From assembly GCA_024213275.1 (NCBI GenBank), contig JANAVG010000008.1, forward strand, positions 1 through 64,000: a stretch of DNA of 64,000 nucleotides, written 5' to 3'. The stretch is from Rossellomorea sp. BNER. Its GTDB lineage: Bacteria; Bacillota; Bacilli; Bacillales; Bacillaceae_B. Positions 31,769-41,574 of the stretch are shown here, piece after piece (position 1 is the stretch's first letter; each line of letters opens with the position of its first letter). The translations under genes and the position numbers were made by a program. The notes below the pieces were generated by a model that was not told where the DNA came from, did no database searches, and saw only the letters and a list, made by a program, of their open reading frames with translations.

Positions 31769-33265
31769 TTGAGTACGGAAAGAGTGAATGACTATACTTC
31801 ATTGACCTATCCGAATGACATGCTATCTATCATTAGAAAAGGGTTAATCGGAGAGGGGCCGCAAAAAAAGGTTCTTATCATAGGAGCTGGCTTATCAGGG
31901 TTGGTAGCGGGCTCATTATTAAAGCAGGCTGGACATCAAGTGACGATATTGGAAGGGAATAATCGGGTAGGCGGGAGGGTTTTCACAGTAAGATATCCCT
32001 TTACTCCTGGAAATTATATGGATTTTGGAGCGATGCGTATTCCGGACAGCCACAAGCTTGTATTTGAGTACATTCATCGTTTTCATCTCCCTGTAAGTCA
32101 ATTTATTAATTCAACTCCAAAGGACTTAATTTTTGTTAATAACATTCTCACGACTCGTAAAGAGTATGAAATGAATCCAGATATCCTAAGATTTCCAGTT
32201 GAAGAGTCGGAAAAGGGAAAAACTGCGACAGAACTTTTTCTTTCAGCCACCCAACCATTTCTTGACCTTTATTCCAGCAGCACACCAGCACAACAGGAAC
32301 AATTAAGAGAAGAATATGCCCAGTATTCTATGGGGGAATATTTGCAGTATAATCCCTTGGGACCATCTCTGTCTTTAAATGCGATCCGAAAAATAAATGT
32401 CATGCTTGGAATGGAAGGGTTTCCGGAATTCTCGTTTGTAGACATCTTAACAGATATCATTTATCCGATATTTAGTAAAAAAACGGAATTTTATGAAGTG
32501 ACAGGAGGAAATGACCAGATTCCCCTCGCATTCATGAAGGAACTTCAAAATGAAACTTATATAAATCAAAAAGTAGTAAAGATCATTCAAGGTGATCAAG
32601 GAGTCATTCTCAAAACGAAAAACCCAATCACTGGGCAATTCGGAAAATTTGTAGGTGATTTTGCGATTATTACGGTCCCTTTTCCGGTGTTACAGTTTGT
32701 CGATATCATTCCATATGATTCGATTTCCTTTAAGAAATGGCAAGCGATTAGAGAACTTAACAATGTACCAGCAGTGAAGATCGGGATTGAATTCAGAACC
32801 CGTTTTTGGGAAAAATTTAATGTAGGGAATGCGATTTCAGACCTGCCCACCCGCTTTTCGTATATTCCTAGTCATAATATAGGTAGTGGGGGACCAGGTG
32901 TCCTGTTAGCCAGTTATAGCTGGGGACAAGATGCTATGTTATGGAGTAGTTTACCTAAGGATGAGATGATCTATTTTGTCTTAAAGGATCTATCGAAAGT
33001 GTATGGTAAGGTCGTATATTCAGAGTACATTAAAGCAATTTCTTATAATTGGAGTCAAAATCCATACTCTGCAGGCTGTTTCACATTATTTACTCCCGGA
33101 CAAGAAATAGATTTTGCGGATTATATCCGTCAACCTGAAGGAAGACTTCACTTCGCTGGAGAACATACCTCCTCTTTTCATGGTTGGATGGAAGGAGCAA
33201 TAGAATCTGGAATTCGGGCGGCGTATGAAGTGAATGGAAGGTATAAAAATAAGACATATAACTAG
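31769..33265 (+). CDS. flavin-dependent amine/L-amino acid oxidase
   Basis: 498 residues. The FAD-binding Rossmann motif is VLIIGAGLSGLVAGSLLKQAG (about 35-55), followed by the GRVFTVRYPF GG-type motif (NNRVGGRVFT). The C-terminal FAD motif is LHFAGEHTSSFHGWMEGAIESG. The architecture is that of flavin monoamine oxidase / L-amino acid oxidase (YobN-like). It would oxidise an amine or amino acid to the imine, releasing H2O2 and, after hydrolysis, ammonia. The TTG start follows AAGGGGGGATTGGG. It is a single gene after the sigma-54 modules; a role in the same amine catabolism is possible but no -24/-12 site precedes it. Confidence 0.85.
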   Translation: MSTERVNDYTSLTYPNDMLSIIRKGLIGEGPQKKVLIIGAGLSGLVAGSLLKQAGHQVTILEGNNRVGGRVFTVRYPFTPGNYMDFGAMRIPDSHKLVFEYIHRFHLPVSQFINSTPKDLIFVNNILTTRKEYEMNPDILRFPVEESEKGKTATELFLSATQPFLDLYSSSTPAQQEQLREEYAQYSMGEYLQYNPLGPSLSLNAIRKINVMLGMEGFPEFSFVDILTDIIYPIFSKKTEFYEVTGGNDQIPLAFMKELQNETYINQKVVKIIQGDQGVILKTKNPITGQFGKFVGDFAIITVPFPVLQFVDIIPYDSISFKKWQAIRELNNVPAVKIGIEFRTRFWEKFNVGNAISDLPTRFSYIPSHNIGSGGPGVLLASYSWGQDAMLWSSLPKDEMIYFVLKDLSKVYGKVVYSEYIKAISYNWSQNPYSAGCFTLFTPGQEIDFADYIRQPEGRLHFAGEHTSSFHGWMEGAIESGIRAAYEVNGRYKNKTYN

Positions 33266-33536
33266 TAAACACAGTAGAAGCTTATCTAAGAGATTGGTAA
33301 AAACTCATTTTAAAATATAAGTGCTATTACTCTAAACCTGTTAGGATGATAATAAACCTCGTAATAATTCTTAAGTGCATTAGAATTTTCCCCTTATCTA
33401 TATCTCATTACTGGTTAGCAATAATTAATACGTATTAGTCACTAGTCAAGAATTTTCTCCCCTAAATAAAAATAACTAGAAAACTTTTGACAATTCTGTG
33501 AATTGATTTAAAATAAAAGAAAAGGGAGATGGGAAT

Positions 33537-33836
33537 ATGGAAGCTGATTCGAAGAAAATATTAGATGTTGTAAAAAAGTTCGCCGGTATTGGATGTGTAA
33601 TCGGAATCGCCATTTTTGTTTTTAGTCTCTTTGCAAGCGGTTACAATGAAAATTATGTATTATCGTATGTGGGTGCAACGATCGCATTTAACTCAATACT
33701 TGTATTTTTGATAGGAGTATTTTTCGTCGTAACGGAAGAAATGATCGGTAATACTCGAAAAGGGAAGAAACTAGAACAAAGTTCTTTTCAAGAAAAAAAA
33801 CCTGAGCATCGTATAAGACGCTCAAGTTTTATTTGA
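33537..33836 (+). CDS. small two-helix membrane protein
   Basis: 99 residues. Two membrane helices (about 17-34 and 44-66) and a basic C-terminal tail (RKGKKLEQSSFQEKKPEHRIRRSSF). The ATG follows AAAGGGAGATGGGAAT. The last 13 codons lie inside the terminator shared with qoxD, which ends two bases beyond on the other strand. The family is not recognised. Being convergent with the quinol oxidase operon gives no functional link. Confidence 0.55.
   Translation: MEADSKKILDVVKKFAGIGCVIGIAIFVFSLFASGYNENYVLSYVGATIAFNSILVFLIGVFFVVTEEMIGNTRKGKKLEQSSFQEKKPEHRIRRSSFI
33797..33830. terminator. bidirectional terminator at the end of qoxD
   Basis: CTGAGCATCGTATAAGACGC followed by TCAAG is a near-palindrome with A8 on one side and TTTTATTTG on the other. 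Confidence 0.75.
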
Positions 33837-33837
33837 A

Positions 33838-34128
33838 TTATTGGTAGCCCCAAATCATTGTTAACAACGTTCCTAAGAACGTAACAATTGCCACGAATAA
33901 GGCATACCAAACATTTGTATAAATGGTTTTCTTATCTTCAGATTCTCCAGCATGCATGAACATGACTAATTGAACACCTGCTTGCATGAATGCTGTGACT
34001 AGAAGAATGACTACTCCTGTTTTTGGAGAAAGGTCGAACATTAGAACCGAAAGGGCGACTGCCGTCAGAATGAGTGAGAAGGCATAGCCCATCACGTGTC
34101 CAACAGGAAATAATTGTTTACTATTCAT
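33838..34128 (-). CDS. qoxD: quinol oxidase aa3 subunit IV
   Basis: 96 residues with three membrane helices, the COX4_pro/QoxD profile (FPVGHVMGYAFSLILTAVAL; VILLVTAFMQAGVQLVMFMH; ALFVAIVTFLGTLLTMIWGY). It is a small structural subunit of the menaquinol oxidase in the cytoplasmic membrane. It is last in qoxABCD, one base after the qoxC stop, and ends at a terminator. Confidence 0.93.
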   Translation of the reverse strand: MNSKQLFPVGHVMGYAFSLILTAVALSVLMFDLSPKTGVVILLVTAFMQAGVQLVMFMHAGESEDKKTIYTNVWYALFVAIVTFLGTLLTMIWGYQ

Positions 34129-34129
34129 C

Positions 34130-34726
34130 TTACATCATTCCTTTCAAGTAGACGAAGCTAAAGATGAAGATCCAAACTACGTCTAAGAAGTGCCAGTATA
34201 AAGAGAAAATGAATGATTTATTCGCCGTTTCCGGTGTTAAGCCACGTTTTTTTACTTGCATAAGGATGAAGATTCCCCAGAATAATCCGAGGGTAACGTG
34301 AGCTCCGTGAGTTCCAAGTAAGGTTAGCAAGCTAGATGTAAAAGCACTAACCTGCAATCCTGCTCCAACGTGAACATAATGAGTAAATTCATAAATCTCT
34401 ACGCCAAGGAATCCGGCACCAAGGATAAGGGTGACGATGAAGAAGGCCATCGTCGCTTTTTTATTGCCAAGACGCATGGCGTTCACACCTAAGCCGATGG
34501 TGAAACTACTTGTTAATAATAAAATAGTTTCAATCAATACAGGTGTAACTTCAAAAATTTCGGATCCTGCTGGACCATTGCCTGTACGATCAACCAAGGT
34601 AAAGTATGTGGCAAAGAGCGTTGCGAAAAGCGCAATTTCCGCTCCTAAGAAAATCCAAAATCCTAATATTTTTAAACGATTTTCTTCTGTACTATATTCA
34701 AGTGGCAGCGAGTGATCTATTTTCAT
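34130..34726 (-). CDS. qoxC: quinol oxidase aa3 subunit III
   Basis: 198 residues, five membrane helices, the heme-copper oxidase subunit III fold ([57 protein letters not shown]). It stabilises the catalytic subunit and is not itself redox-active. It overlaps the qoxB stop by four bases, so translation is coupled. Confidence 0.95.
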   Translation of the reverse strand: MKIDHSLPLEYSTEENRLKILGFWIFLGAEIALFATLFATYFTLVDRTGNGPAGSEIFEVTPVLIETILLLTSSFTIGLGVNAMRLGNKKATMAFFIVTLILGAGFLGVEIYEFTHYVHVGAGLQVSAFTSSLLTLLGTHGAHVTLGLFWGIFILMQVKKRGLTPETANKSFIFSLYWHFLDVVWIFIFSFVYLKGMM

Positions 34727-36672
34727 GCGGAAGCACCTCGCAATTTCTTTTCTGTTTCTTCAATTTCTTCGACAGAGATATAATGTCCGTGATCTTTTTC
34801 AAATGAACGATGGATCATACAAGCAAATATTCCGATCGTCGCAATGATGGCCGGTATGAACATGCTAAATACCATACAGAAGCCCCATATAAAGAAGATG
34901 ATACCCAAGATAAATGGCATTCCACTATTGTTTGGCATATGAATTGGCTCATATTTACCTTTAAACAATTCCACACCTTTTTTCTTAGAATCCCAAAATG
35001 CTTGAATGGAGTCCACTGTTGGCGTAATCGCAAAGTTGTATTCTGGAATTGGACTATGTGTCGCCCATTCTAATGATCTAGCGTCCCAAGGGTCAGCTGT
35101 CACATGTCTTGGTGCATAACGAATACTCCAGTAAATATTGTAACAAATAAGCGCAAAACCTATGGCCAAACCAACTGCTCCGATAAAGGAAATCATGTTC
35201 ATGAGACTAAAACCAGATGATTCGGAATAGGTGTACATACGGCGTGCTTGCCCGTCTAAGCCCGAAATGAACATCGGGAAGAATGCTACGTTAAAGCTGA
35301 TGGTAATGAACCAGAAAGCCCATTTTCCAATTTTTTCGCTTAAACTGAAACCAAAGATTTTTGGCCACCAGTACGTAAATCCGGCTAATACGGCAAAGAC
35401 GGTACCAGGAATCAAGACATAATGGAAATGTGCAACCAGGAACATTGTATTATGGTATTGATAATCGGCACTTGCCATTGCAAGCATTACCCCTGTGACT
35501 CCCCCAATGGTGAAGATCGGGATGAACGCTAAAGAGTAAAGCATTGGTACTGTGAAAACGATCTTTCCTTTGTACAAGGTGAAAAGCCAGTTAAAGATCT
35601 TAACCCCTGTCGGAACAGCAATCGCCATCGTGGTGATTGAGAAAATGCCGTTAACCATTGCACCATGTCCCATTGTGTAGAAATGGTGGGCCCAAACAAT
35701 GAATGATAAGGCTGAAATAGCTACCATACTAATGACCATTGATTTGTACCCATATAGGTTTCTACGCGCAAAGGTTGAAATGATTTCACTGAAAATACCA
35801 AAGGCTGGCAGGATCACAATATATACCTCAGGATGTCCCCAAACCCAGAAGAGGTTGGCCCAAAGCATATCCATACCGCCATTACTCATCGTAAAGAATT
35901 GAGTACCAAAGAGACGGTCCATTGTCATTAATGCAAGAGCAACGGTTAGAACAGGGAAAGCAAATACAATAATGACGTTTGTGATTAAGATTGACCACGT
36001 AAACATTGGCATTTTCATTAATTTTAACCCTGGTGCTCTCATTTTTAGGATGGTAACGATAAAGTTAATACCTGTCATCAATGTACCGATCCCGGCAATT
36101 TGAATCGCTATTGCGTAATAGTTACTTCCAACGCTTTTACTGAACTCATTTCCAGCTAGCGGGAAGTAAGATGTCCAGCCTGCGTCAGGTGAGCCTCCAA
36201 CTACGAAGGATATATTAAACAACATCGCCCCGAAAAAGAATAACCAAAAGCTGAGTGCATTCAATCGAGGGAATGCAACGTCACGTGCTCCAATTTGAAG
36301 GGGAGTGACAATATTCATTAAACCTATGATAAAAGGCATCGCCATAAATAAGATCATAACGACCCCGTGTGTAGTGAAAATTTCATTATAGTGCTGCCCA
36401 TCTAGCAAGCCATTTTCAGGCACTGCTAACTGAGCGCGCATCAATAGGGCATCTGCTCCGCCGCGGAATAGCATTAGTAAGGCAGAGATAATATACATGA
36501 CGCCGATTCGCTTATGGTCAACAGTTGTCAACCATTCACGCCAAAGGTAACCCCATTTTTTAAAGTAAGTAAGTCCGAGTATGATGGCTAAAATTGTCAC
36601 GCCAATAGCAATTTGCGACATGACAATCATTGGACCACTATGGGGTACAGCAAATCTATCGAAATAATCCAT
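34723..36672 (-). CDS. qoxB: quinol oxidase aa3 subunit I
   Basis: 649 residues, the standard QoxB length. It is the catalytic subunit reducing O2 to water with heme a, heme a3 and CuB. Key ligands are visible: the His of [16 protein letters not shown] (heme a), [15 protein letters not shown] (CuB His and the cross-linked Tyr region), AHHFYTMG (CuB His pair) and [11 protein letters not shown] (heme a3 and heme a His). ATG at 36,672 is chosen, with AAAGGAG upstream; the longer frame to 36,708 adds 12 residues not found in the family. Confidence 0.95.
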   Translation of the reverse strand: MDYFDRFAVPHSGPMIVMSQIAIGVTILAIILGLTYFKKWGYLWREWLTTVDHKRIGVMYIISALLMLFRGGADALLMRAQLAVPENGLLDGQHYNEIFTTHGVVMILFMAMPFIIGLMNIVTPLQIGARDVAFPRLNALSFWLFFFGAMLFNISFVVGGSPDAGWTSYFPLAGNEFSKSVGSNYYAIAIQIAGIGTLMTGINFIVTILKMRAPGLKLMKMPMFTWSILITNVIIVFAFPVLTVALALMTMDRLFGTQFFTMSNGGMDMLWANLFWVWGHPEVYIVILPAFGIFSEIISTFARRNLYGYKSMVISMVAISALSFIVWAHHFYTMGHGAMVNGIFSITTMAIAVPTGVKIFNWLFTLYKGKIVFTVPMLYSLAFIPIFTIGGVTGVMLAMASADYQYHNTMFLVAHFHYVLIPGTVFAVLAGFTYWWPKIFGFSLSEKIGKWAFWFITISFNVAFFPMFISGLDGQARRMYTYSESSGFSLMNMISFIGAVGLAIGFALICYNIYWSIRYAPRHVTADPWDARSLEWATHSPIPEYNFAITPTVDSIQAFWDSKKKGVELFKGKYEPIHMPNNSGMPFILGIIFFIWGFCMVFSMFIPAIIATIGIFACMIHRSFEKDHGHYISVEEIEETEKKLRGASA

Positions 36673-36726
36673 TGCTTTGTAACTCCTTTCGAATATATTC
36701 ATGAACAAGCATCGATTTTATATCAT

Positions 36727-37638
36727 TTAGTGATGACTATGATCAGATTCTGAATCGTGTTCATCATGTGAATCTGATTCTTCTGATGTTGAACTTCCAT
36801 GATGGTGTCCAGCATTCTCCCCTTCAGGAGCAGGATAAAATGCTTGTTGTGTTCCGTTGAACGTCTTCCGTCCTACATGTCCATCTTCTAATAATCGATC
36901 GAATTCTTTTTTAGTCAGCTTATCAGCTGAGTTTTTAACATCTGAAACCCACTCATCATAATCTTTCTGAGTCATAGCTAATGCTTCAAATTTCATTTCG
37001 GCAAAGCCTGCACCGTTAAAATTAGAATTTCGTCCCATATAGGAACCTGGAACATCTGCTAATAAATGCAAAGTGTTGACCATATCGCTCATGGCATATT
37101 TTTGTCCACCGAGCTGCGGAATCCATAAACTAGAGATGGTTCCGTGAGAATACAGCTTAAATTCGACTGGTCGATCTATAGGAATATTCACGTAGTTAAC
37201 TGTTTCAATATTTTCTTCTGGATAACTAAAATGCCACTTCCAGTTTGAAGAGGAAGCATAGATGACTAATGGTTCCTTATCTTCATACCCTTTCGGAGTA
37301 GCCTCAACTTCATATGTCGATTGTACAGTGACAACGGAGAGAAACGCCACGATGAGTACTGGGATTGTCACCCATATGATTTCCAGTGTCTTACTACCTT
37401 CGATATGAGGAGGTTCATAATCTTTATCTGCTTTAGAAGCACGATACTTCGTTAGCATGAAGACGAAGAGACCAGTAACCACTAGTACAATAAAGGCCAT
37501 TGTCCACATCGATAATTTAATTACATCTGCTTGAGTTTGAGCGACAGGACCTTTAGGATCTAGTACGGCTAATTCACAGCCTGAAAGCACTGTAATAATG
37601 GTAAAAACTATAAATAGCAAAGCCCATTTCATTTTCAT
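36727..37638 (-). CDS. qoxA: quinol oxidase aa3 subunit II
   Basis: 303 residues. A lipoprotein signal MKMKWALLFIVFTIITVLSG is followed by the lipobox Cys, then two membrane helices and an extracytoplasmic cupredoxin domain that lacks the CuA ligands, as expected for a quinol oxidase. ATG at 37,638 follows AAAGGGGAATCTGT; the longer frame to 37,701 is spurious. The last 26 residues are unusual: HHHGSSTSEESDSHDEHDSE followed by SDHSHH, an acidic tail with eight His facing the outside, possibly a metal-binding extension. It is the first gene of qoxABCD. Confidence 0.94.
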   Translation of the reverse strand: MKMKWALLFIVFTIITVLSGCELAVLDPKGPVAQTQADVIKLSMWTMAFIVLVVTGLFVFMLTKYRASKADKDYEPPHIEGSKTLEIIWVTIPVLIVAFLSVVTVQSTYEVEATPKGYEDKEPLVIYASSSNWKWHFSYPEENIETVNYVNIPIDRPVEFKLYSHGTISSLWIPQLGGQKYAMSDMVNTLHLLADVPGSYMGRNSNFNGAGFAEMKFEALAMTQKDYDEWVSDVKNSADKLTKKEFDRLLEDGHVGRKTFNGTQQAFYPAPEGENAGHHHGSSTSEESDSHDEHDSESDHSHH

Positions 37639-37746
37639 ACAGATTCCCCTTTCTTTTTGGAGTATGGGTAATAATTGTTTTTTGAAAAGAATGTAAAACA
37701 TTTAACAAAATGGCGTTTTTATTATAGTAAAACAAAAACAATCAAA

Positions 37747-37762
37747 TGTGACCTATTTCACA
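37747..37762. promoter_or_regulatory. FNR/CRP- or Rex-like operator upstream of qoxA
   Basis: TGTGACCTATTTCACA is TGTGA-N6-TCACA, a perfect match to the Bacillus FNR consensus and close to the Rex site TTGTGAA-N4-TTCACAA. It lies about 110 bases before the qoxA start, so redox control of the oxidase is plausible. Which protein binds is open. Confidence 0.55.
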
Positions 37763-37921
37763 AAATGTTCACGAAGAAGTAATCAGTAAACGTCAAAAAA
37801 TGTTCATAAATAAGCTGTCAGTGAATGGAATAGAGAGTAATAAATTGCACTTTTCAAAAAATGGAGTAAATAATTTACTAATAATTCAAATATTAATGAT
37901 ATTTTAATATAATAAAAAAGA

Positions 37922-37972
37922 AGCCGATTCTAGTCAGCTGTTAGATAACAATGACTTGAGTCGGCTTTATTT
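37922..37972 (-). terminator. terminator between the DUF1450 gene and qoxA
   Basis: AAGCCGATTC pairs with GAGTCGGCTT, with an inner TAGTCA/TGACTT pair. In the minus sense it runs into TTCTTTTTTATT, so it should end transcripts from the DUF1450 gene. Confidence 0.6.
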
Positions 37973-38060
37973 ATGGAATTTACATTATGTAGAGTTAATC
38001 ACTTTCTTGCCCTATATGAGATGAAGGATTAATGTAGGGATGCTTACTCAAAAAAGAGTA

Positions 38061-38151
38061 GTGGTTGATTTCCGCTCCAATCACTTCTTTATAGATAGTT
38101 TGCTTTCACAAAATCTATTAATAAAACAACAATCCTTTTAGAAAAGAGCCT
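38061..38151 (-). repeat. MITE-like element A, one-ended fragment
   Basis: GATTTCCGCTCCAATCACTT, CTTTATAGATAGTTTGCTTT and the terminal TTTTAGAAAAGAGCC are the left end of element A in reverse orientation. The GC-rich core and the other end are missing. Confidence 0.6.
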
Positions 38152-38180
38152 ATTTCAAAAAACAATTTAACTATTTTCTT

Positions 38181-38414
38181 TCAATTTTCGTCTATCTTTA
38201 ATTTTGCTTCTATCTTTTCTAAAAGTTCTTCATAATTTTCAATAACGATAGGTCTTTTGTTAATAACAGCAAAACTTTCTATCATGCATTGCCCGCAATT
38301 ACCTAAGCAGTAATCCTCTTCAATCGTGATAGTGGGATTTTGCTCTGCCAATTCCTTAATTTTAAAGGATCCATTCATGTAATTTGAAGTGCAAAATTTT
38401 ACTACACAGCCCAT
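38181..38414 (-). CDS. DUF1450 (YuzB-like) cysteine-rich small protein
   Basis: 77 residues from the third of three consecutive ATGs, which has the best spacing to AAGGAGG. The sequence MGCVVKFCTSNYMNGS, later DYCLGNCGQCMIESFAVING-like (DYCLGNCGQC), fits the DUF1450 family, which has a thioredoxin-like [2Fe-2S] ferredoxin arrangement of cysteines (C3, C8 and the C-x4-C-x2-C cluster). Function is unknown. It is a single gene upstream of the FAH promoter, divergent from it. Confidence 0.8.
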   Translation of the reverse strand: MGCVVKFCTSNYMNGSFKIKELAEQNPTITIEEDYCLGNCGQCMIESFAVINKRPIVIENYEELLEKIEAKLKIDEN

Positions 38415-38547
38415 CATCATTCCTCCTTGTTCGCTATTCGTGGAGTCAATTATATTCAGAAAAATCTGCCTATGCAAACAGGTACACAAAAGCATGAACG
38501 CTTTAACCTAGTAACGCTTTAGTGTTTTTTGACTTTAATGGGAGTTT

Positions 38548-38576
38548 TTGCACGAAATCATTTTTCGCTTTATAAT
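38548..38576 (+). promoter_or_regulatory. sigma-A promoter of the fumarylacetoacetase gene
   Basis: TTGCAC, a 17-base spacer, then TATAAT. The predicted start is near 38,583. Confidence 0.7.
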
Positions 38577-38595
38577 GACATCATTGTTAGAAAAT

Positions 38596-38609
38596 TTAAA
38601 ACGTTTTCA
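38596..38609 (+). promoter_or_regulatory. CcpA (cre) site
   Basis: TTAAAACGTTTTCA agrees with 13 of 14 positions of TGWAANCGNTNWCA and is nearly palindromic. It lies 13-26 bases after the predicted start, a classic position for carbon catabolite repression. Confidence 0.65.
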
Positions 38610-38699
38610 ATTATATAAATAGTGTAAGCGGAGGAGGAAAGGTCATCCCTTAGTGACATGATAGCATTAAATATTTTTACAACATGAAGGAGGATATAA

Positions 38700-39974
38700 A
38701 TGAATCATTCGTTTATTGAAGTGAAAACAGATTCCCATTTTCCCATTCAAAACCTCCCTTATGGGGTATTCCGACCAAAAAATGGTGGCACTCCCCGTGT
38801 GGGTGTAGCGATAGGGGATTACGTCTTGGATCTTTCAATAATAGATGCTTCAGGACTTTTAAATATCCCGGAATTACAAGGAAAGGAAGTTTTTAAACAA
38901 TCCACCCTTAATGAGTTTATGTCCATGAATCGGAAAGTATGGAGTTCAGTAAGGACAAGACTCCAAACCCTACTGCGTTCTGATGAACCAATACTTCGCG
39001 ACCAATTCGTCCTTCGCGATCAAGCATTTTATCAACAAAAAGATGTAGAAATGCTTTTGCCTGTAGAAATTGGTGATTACACAGATTTTTATGCATCAAA
39101 AGAACATGCAATGAATGTAGGAATGATGTTTCGCGGCAAAGAGAATGCCTTAATGCCAAATTGGTTGAATCTACCCGTTGGCTATCATGGACGTGCTAGT
39201 TCAATCGTAATAAGTGGTACAGACATACGTCGACCACTTGGTCAAATGAAAACACCAGAAAGTGAGACTCCTATTTTTGGGCCATGCCTTCGCTTTGATT
39301 TTGAATTAGAAATGGGATGTTTGATCGGTCCTGGCAATAAGCTGGGGACGTCAATTCCTGTTGATGAAGCAGAGGATCATATCTTTGGTCTTGTTCTTGT
39401 AAATGATTGGAGCGCACGTGATATCCAAGCCTGGGAGTATCAGCCTCTTGGACCTTTCCTAGGCAAAAATTTTGCGACCTCGATCTCGCCTTGGGTTGTA
39501 TCAATAGAAGCGTTAGAGCCTTTCAGAGTAAATGGGCCTACACCAGAAGTGGAGCAACTTCCTTATTTACAACAATCCAGAAAAGGATCTTTTGATATCG
39601 AATTAGCAGTGAATCTCCGCGGGGAAAACATGGAATACCCGCAACGTATTTGTCAAAGTAACTTCCGCCACCTTTACTGGAGTATGGCTCAGCAAATCGC
39701 TCATCATACGGTAGGCGGATGTAATTTACGGACAGGGGATTTGCTAGCTTCAGGGACTATTAGCGGATCAACACCTGAATCACGAGGCAGTTTATTGGAA
39801 CTCACATGGGGTGGTTTAGAACCCATTTTAATGAATAATGGCGAACAGCGGAAATGGTTAGAAGATGGCGATGAATTGACCCTAACCGCATGGTGTCAGG
39901 GGAATGGCTATCGTATCGGATTTGGGGAAGTGACAGGGTGCATTCTCCCTGCACTAGAATTCTCTAAAATATAA
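38700..39974 (+). CDS. fumarylacetoacetase
   Basis: 424 residues, the usual FAH length. It hydrolyses fumarylacetoacetate to fumarate and acetoacetate, the last step of phenylalanine/tyrosine (homogentisate) breakdown. The SH3-like N-domain is followed by the FAH fold: DYTDFYASKEHAMNVGMMFR (metal Asp and catalytic His), LPVGYHGRASSIVISG, the metal Glu pair in FELEMGCLIG and VNDWSARDIQAWEYQPLGPF, and SGTISGSTPESRGS near the end. The ATG follows GAAGGAGGATATAA. It is first in a run with an NhaC antiporter and phenylalanine dehydrogenase. Homogentisate dioxygenase and HPPD are not in the window. Confidence 0.93.
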   Translation: MNHSFIEVKTDSHFPIQNLPYGVFRPKNGGTPRVGVAIGDYVLDLSIIDASGLLNIPELQGKEVFKQSTLNEFMSMNRKVWSSVRTRLQTLLRSDEPILRDQFVLRDQAFYQQKDVEMLLPVEIGDYTDFYASKEHAMNVGMMFRGKENALMPNWLNLPVGYHGRASSIVISGTDIRRPLGQMKTPESETPIFGPCLRFDFELEMGCLIGPGNKLGTSIPVDEAEDHIFGLVLVNDWSARDIQAWEYQPLGPFLGKNFATSISPWVVSIEALEPFRVNGPTPEVEQLPYLQQSRKGSFDIELAVNLRGENMEYPQRICQSNFRHLYWSMAQQIAHHTVGGCNLRTGDLLASGTISGSTPESRGSLLELTWGGLEPILMNNGEQRKWLEDGDELTLTAWCQGNGYRIGFGEVTGCILPALEFSKI

Positions 39975-40036
39975 ATTCTACTAATCAAACTAGGGAACAC
40001 ACCTAGATAGTGACATACCATTTTCGGACGATAATT

Positions 40037-40050
40037 TGGAAACGCTTTCT
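40037..40050 (+). promoter_or_regulatory. possible second cre site
   Basis: TGGAAACGCTTTCT agrees with 12 of 14 cre positions, in the gap between the fumarylacetoacetase and antiporter genes. Confidence 0.4.
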
Positions 40051-40112
40051 CTTCAGGGATCCATGTAACTCTAAGGTGCCAGGCCTCATAAAGAAGATAA
40101 AGGAGAAGATAT

Positions 40113-41552
40113 ATGAGAAGACCTTCATTTCTTGCCTCGATCATCGTTGTATTGATCGTTATTACTTTATTAGGGATTAGCATTCTTCATTATGGTGTCG
40201 CACCTCAGATTCCGATTGTTATCGCAGCCATCTTTGTTGCCTGTTATGGCCAGACATTGGGTTATAAATGGAAAGAGTTAGAGAGTGCTATGGCAAAAGG
40301 GATTTTTTATGGAATCCCATCGATCTTAATTCTCTGTTTAATAGGAATGTTAATAGGAGTATGGGTTCTTAATGGAACAGTCCCAACGATAACTTATTAT
40401 GGATTACACACTTTATCACCTGACTTTTTCCTAATGTCAACCGTTCTAATTTGTTCGATTGTCTCGGTTGTTTGTGGAAGTTCATGGAGTGCTATTGGGA
40501 CGATCGGTGTTTCCTTAATGGGAGTTGCCTATGGTCTAGGCATTTCTCCAGCCATGACTGCTGGTGCCATTGTTTGCGGAGCGATCTTTGGTGATAAAAT
40601 CTCTCCCCTTTCAGATACTACAAATCTTGCATCAGCAACAGCTAAAGTAAATATCTATGAACATATTAAACATATGCTATGGACCACGATTCCGAGTTTT
40701 ATCATCACATTAGGTGTATTTACCGCTATCGGATTATTTCTTGATAGAGGCAATGAAGATAGTAGTCAGATTGAAACCATAATGAACGTTTTAAATGATG
40801 AATTTATGATTACACCAATCACTCTTATTTCGCCATTGTTAATCATTATTCTAGCTGTAAAACGTATGAGTCCTATTCCATCACTTGTCATTGGTTTAAT
40901 CGTAGCGATTATGACCACTTTCTACACGGTTCCAAATGTAGCGATTGGGACGATTATGGAAACGGCCCATAATGGCTATGTTGCTGAAACAGGGGTAGAA
41001 GCGATAGATCAATTACTTTCACTTGGCGGGCTTAGCAGTATGTTATTTGGGGTTTCACTCATTTTAATCTCACTTGCTTTCGGAGGAATCATTCAACAAA
41101 TTGGAATCGCTCACTCCATTATTGAGGGAATTCAAAAAATGTTAAAAAACAGGGGCAATGTAATCACCTCAACCGTTTGCTCTTGTCTCGGTATTAACTT
41201 AACTGTCGGGGAACAGTATTTATCTATTATTTTACCTGGGCAGTTATTTGAATCAGCTTTTAAAAAGGTAAAACTTCATCCTAAAAATTTATCTAGAACC
41301 TTGGAGGATGCAGGAACCATTATCCATCCCATGATCCCATGGGGAGTAACAGGAGCCTTTATTATGTCCACATTAAATATCGGGATGGAATATGTTCCTT
41401 ATGTCTTTATTAGTATGATTACGCCGGTCATTGCCATTATCTATGGATATACCGGAATTGGTTTGGCTCCTTTACAGGAAGAAGAAAGGGAAAGAGAAAT
41501 AGAATCAATTGAAAACAAGAGTAAAGTAACAAGAAATGTAATGGAAGGTTAA
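40113..41552 (+). CDS. NhaC-family Na+/H+ antiporter or related exchanger
   Basis: 479 residues with about 11-12 membrane helices. Family features are [36 protein letters not shown], and the conserved [19 protein letters not shown] in the middle. The C-terminal half repeats the fold with [14 protein letters not shown]. It would exchange Na+ for H+; some relatives move organic substrates such as malate/lactate, and here tyrosine or an aromatic acid is possible from context. The ATG follows AAAGGAGAAGATAT. It is 23 bases upstream of the phenylalanine dehydrogenase. Confidence 0.85.
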   Translation: MRRPSFLASIIVVLIVITLLGISILHYGVAPQIPIVIAAIFVACYGQTLGYKWKELESAMAKGIFYGIPSILILCLIGMLIGVWVLNGTVPTITYYGLHTLSPDFFLMSTVLICSIVSVVCGSSWSAIGTIGVSLMGVAYGLGISPAMTAGAIVCGAIFGDKISPLSDTTNLASATAKVNIYEHIKHMLWTTIPSFIITLGVFTAIGLFLDRGNEDSSQIETIMNVLNDEFMITPITLISPLLIIILAVKRMSPIPSLVIGLIVAIMTTFYTVPNVAIGTIMETAHNGYVAETGVEAIDQLLSLGGLSSMLFGVSLILISLAFGGIIQQIGIAHSIIEGIQKMLKNRGNVITSTVCSCLGINLTVGEQYLSIILPGQLFESAFKKVKLHPKNLSRTLEDAGTIIHPMIPWGVTGAFIMSTLNIGMEYVPYVFISMITPVIAIIYGYTGIGLAPLQEEEREREIESIENKSKVTRNVMEG

Positions 41553-41574
41553 CCATTTACTAGGAGGAATTAAA

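Noticed and set aside
36673-36708. Longer QoxB N-terminus
   Set aside because: The shorter start has AAAGGAG at the right distance and gives the standard 649-residue length.
40064-40085. TGGCAC on the minus strand (CCTGGCACCTTAG) as another sigma-54 promoter
   Set aside because: There is no TTGC at the required spacing, and the downstream direction would be antisense to fumarylacetoacetase.
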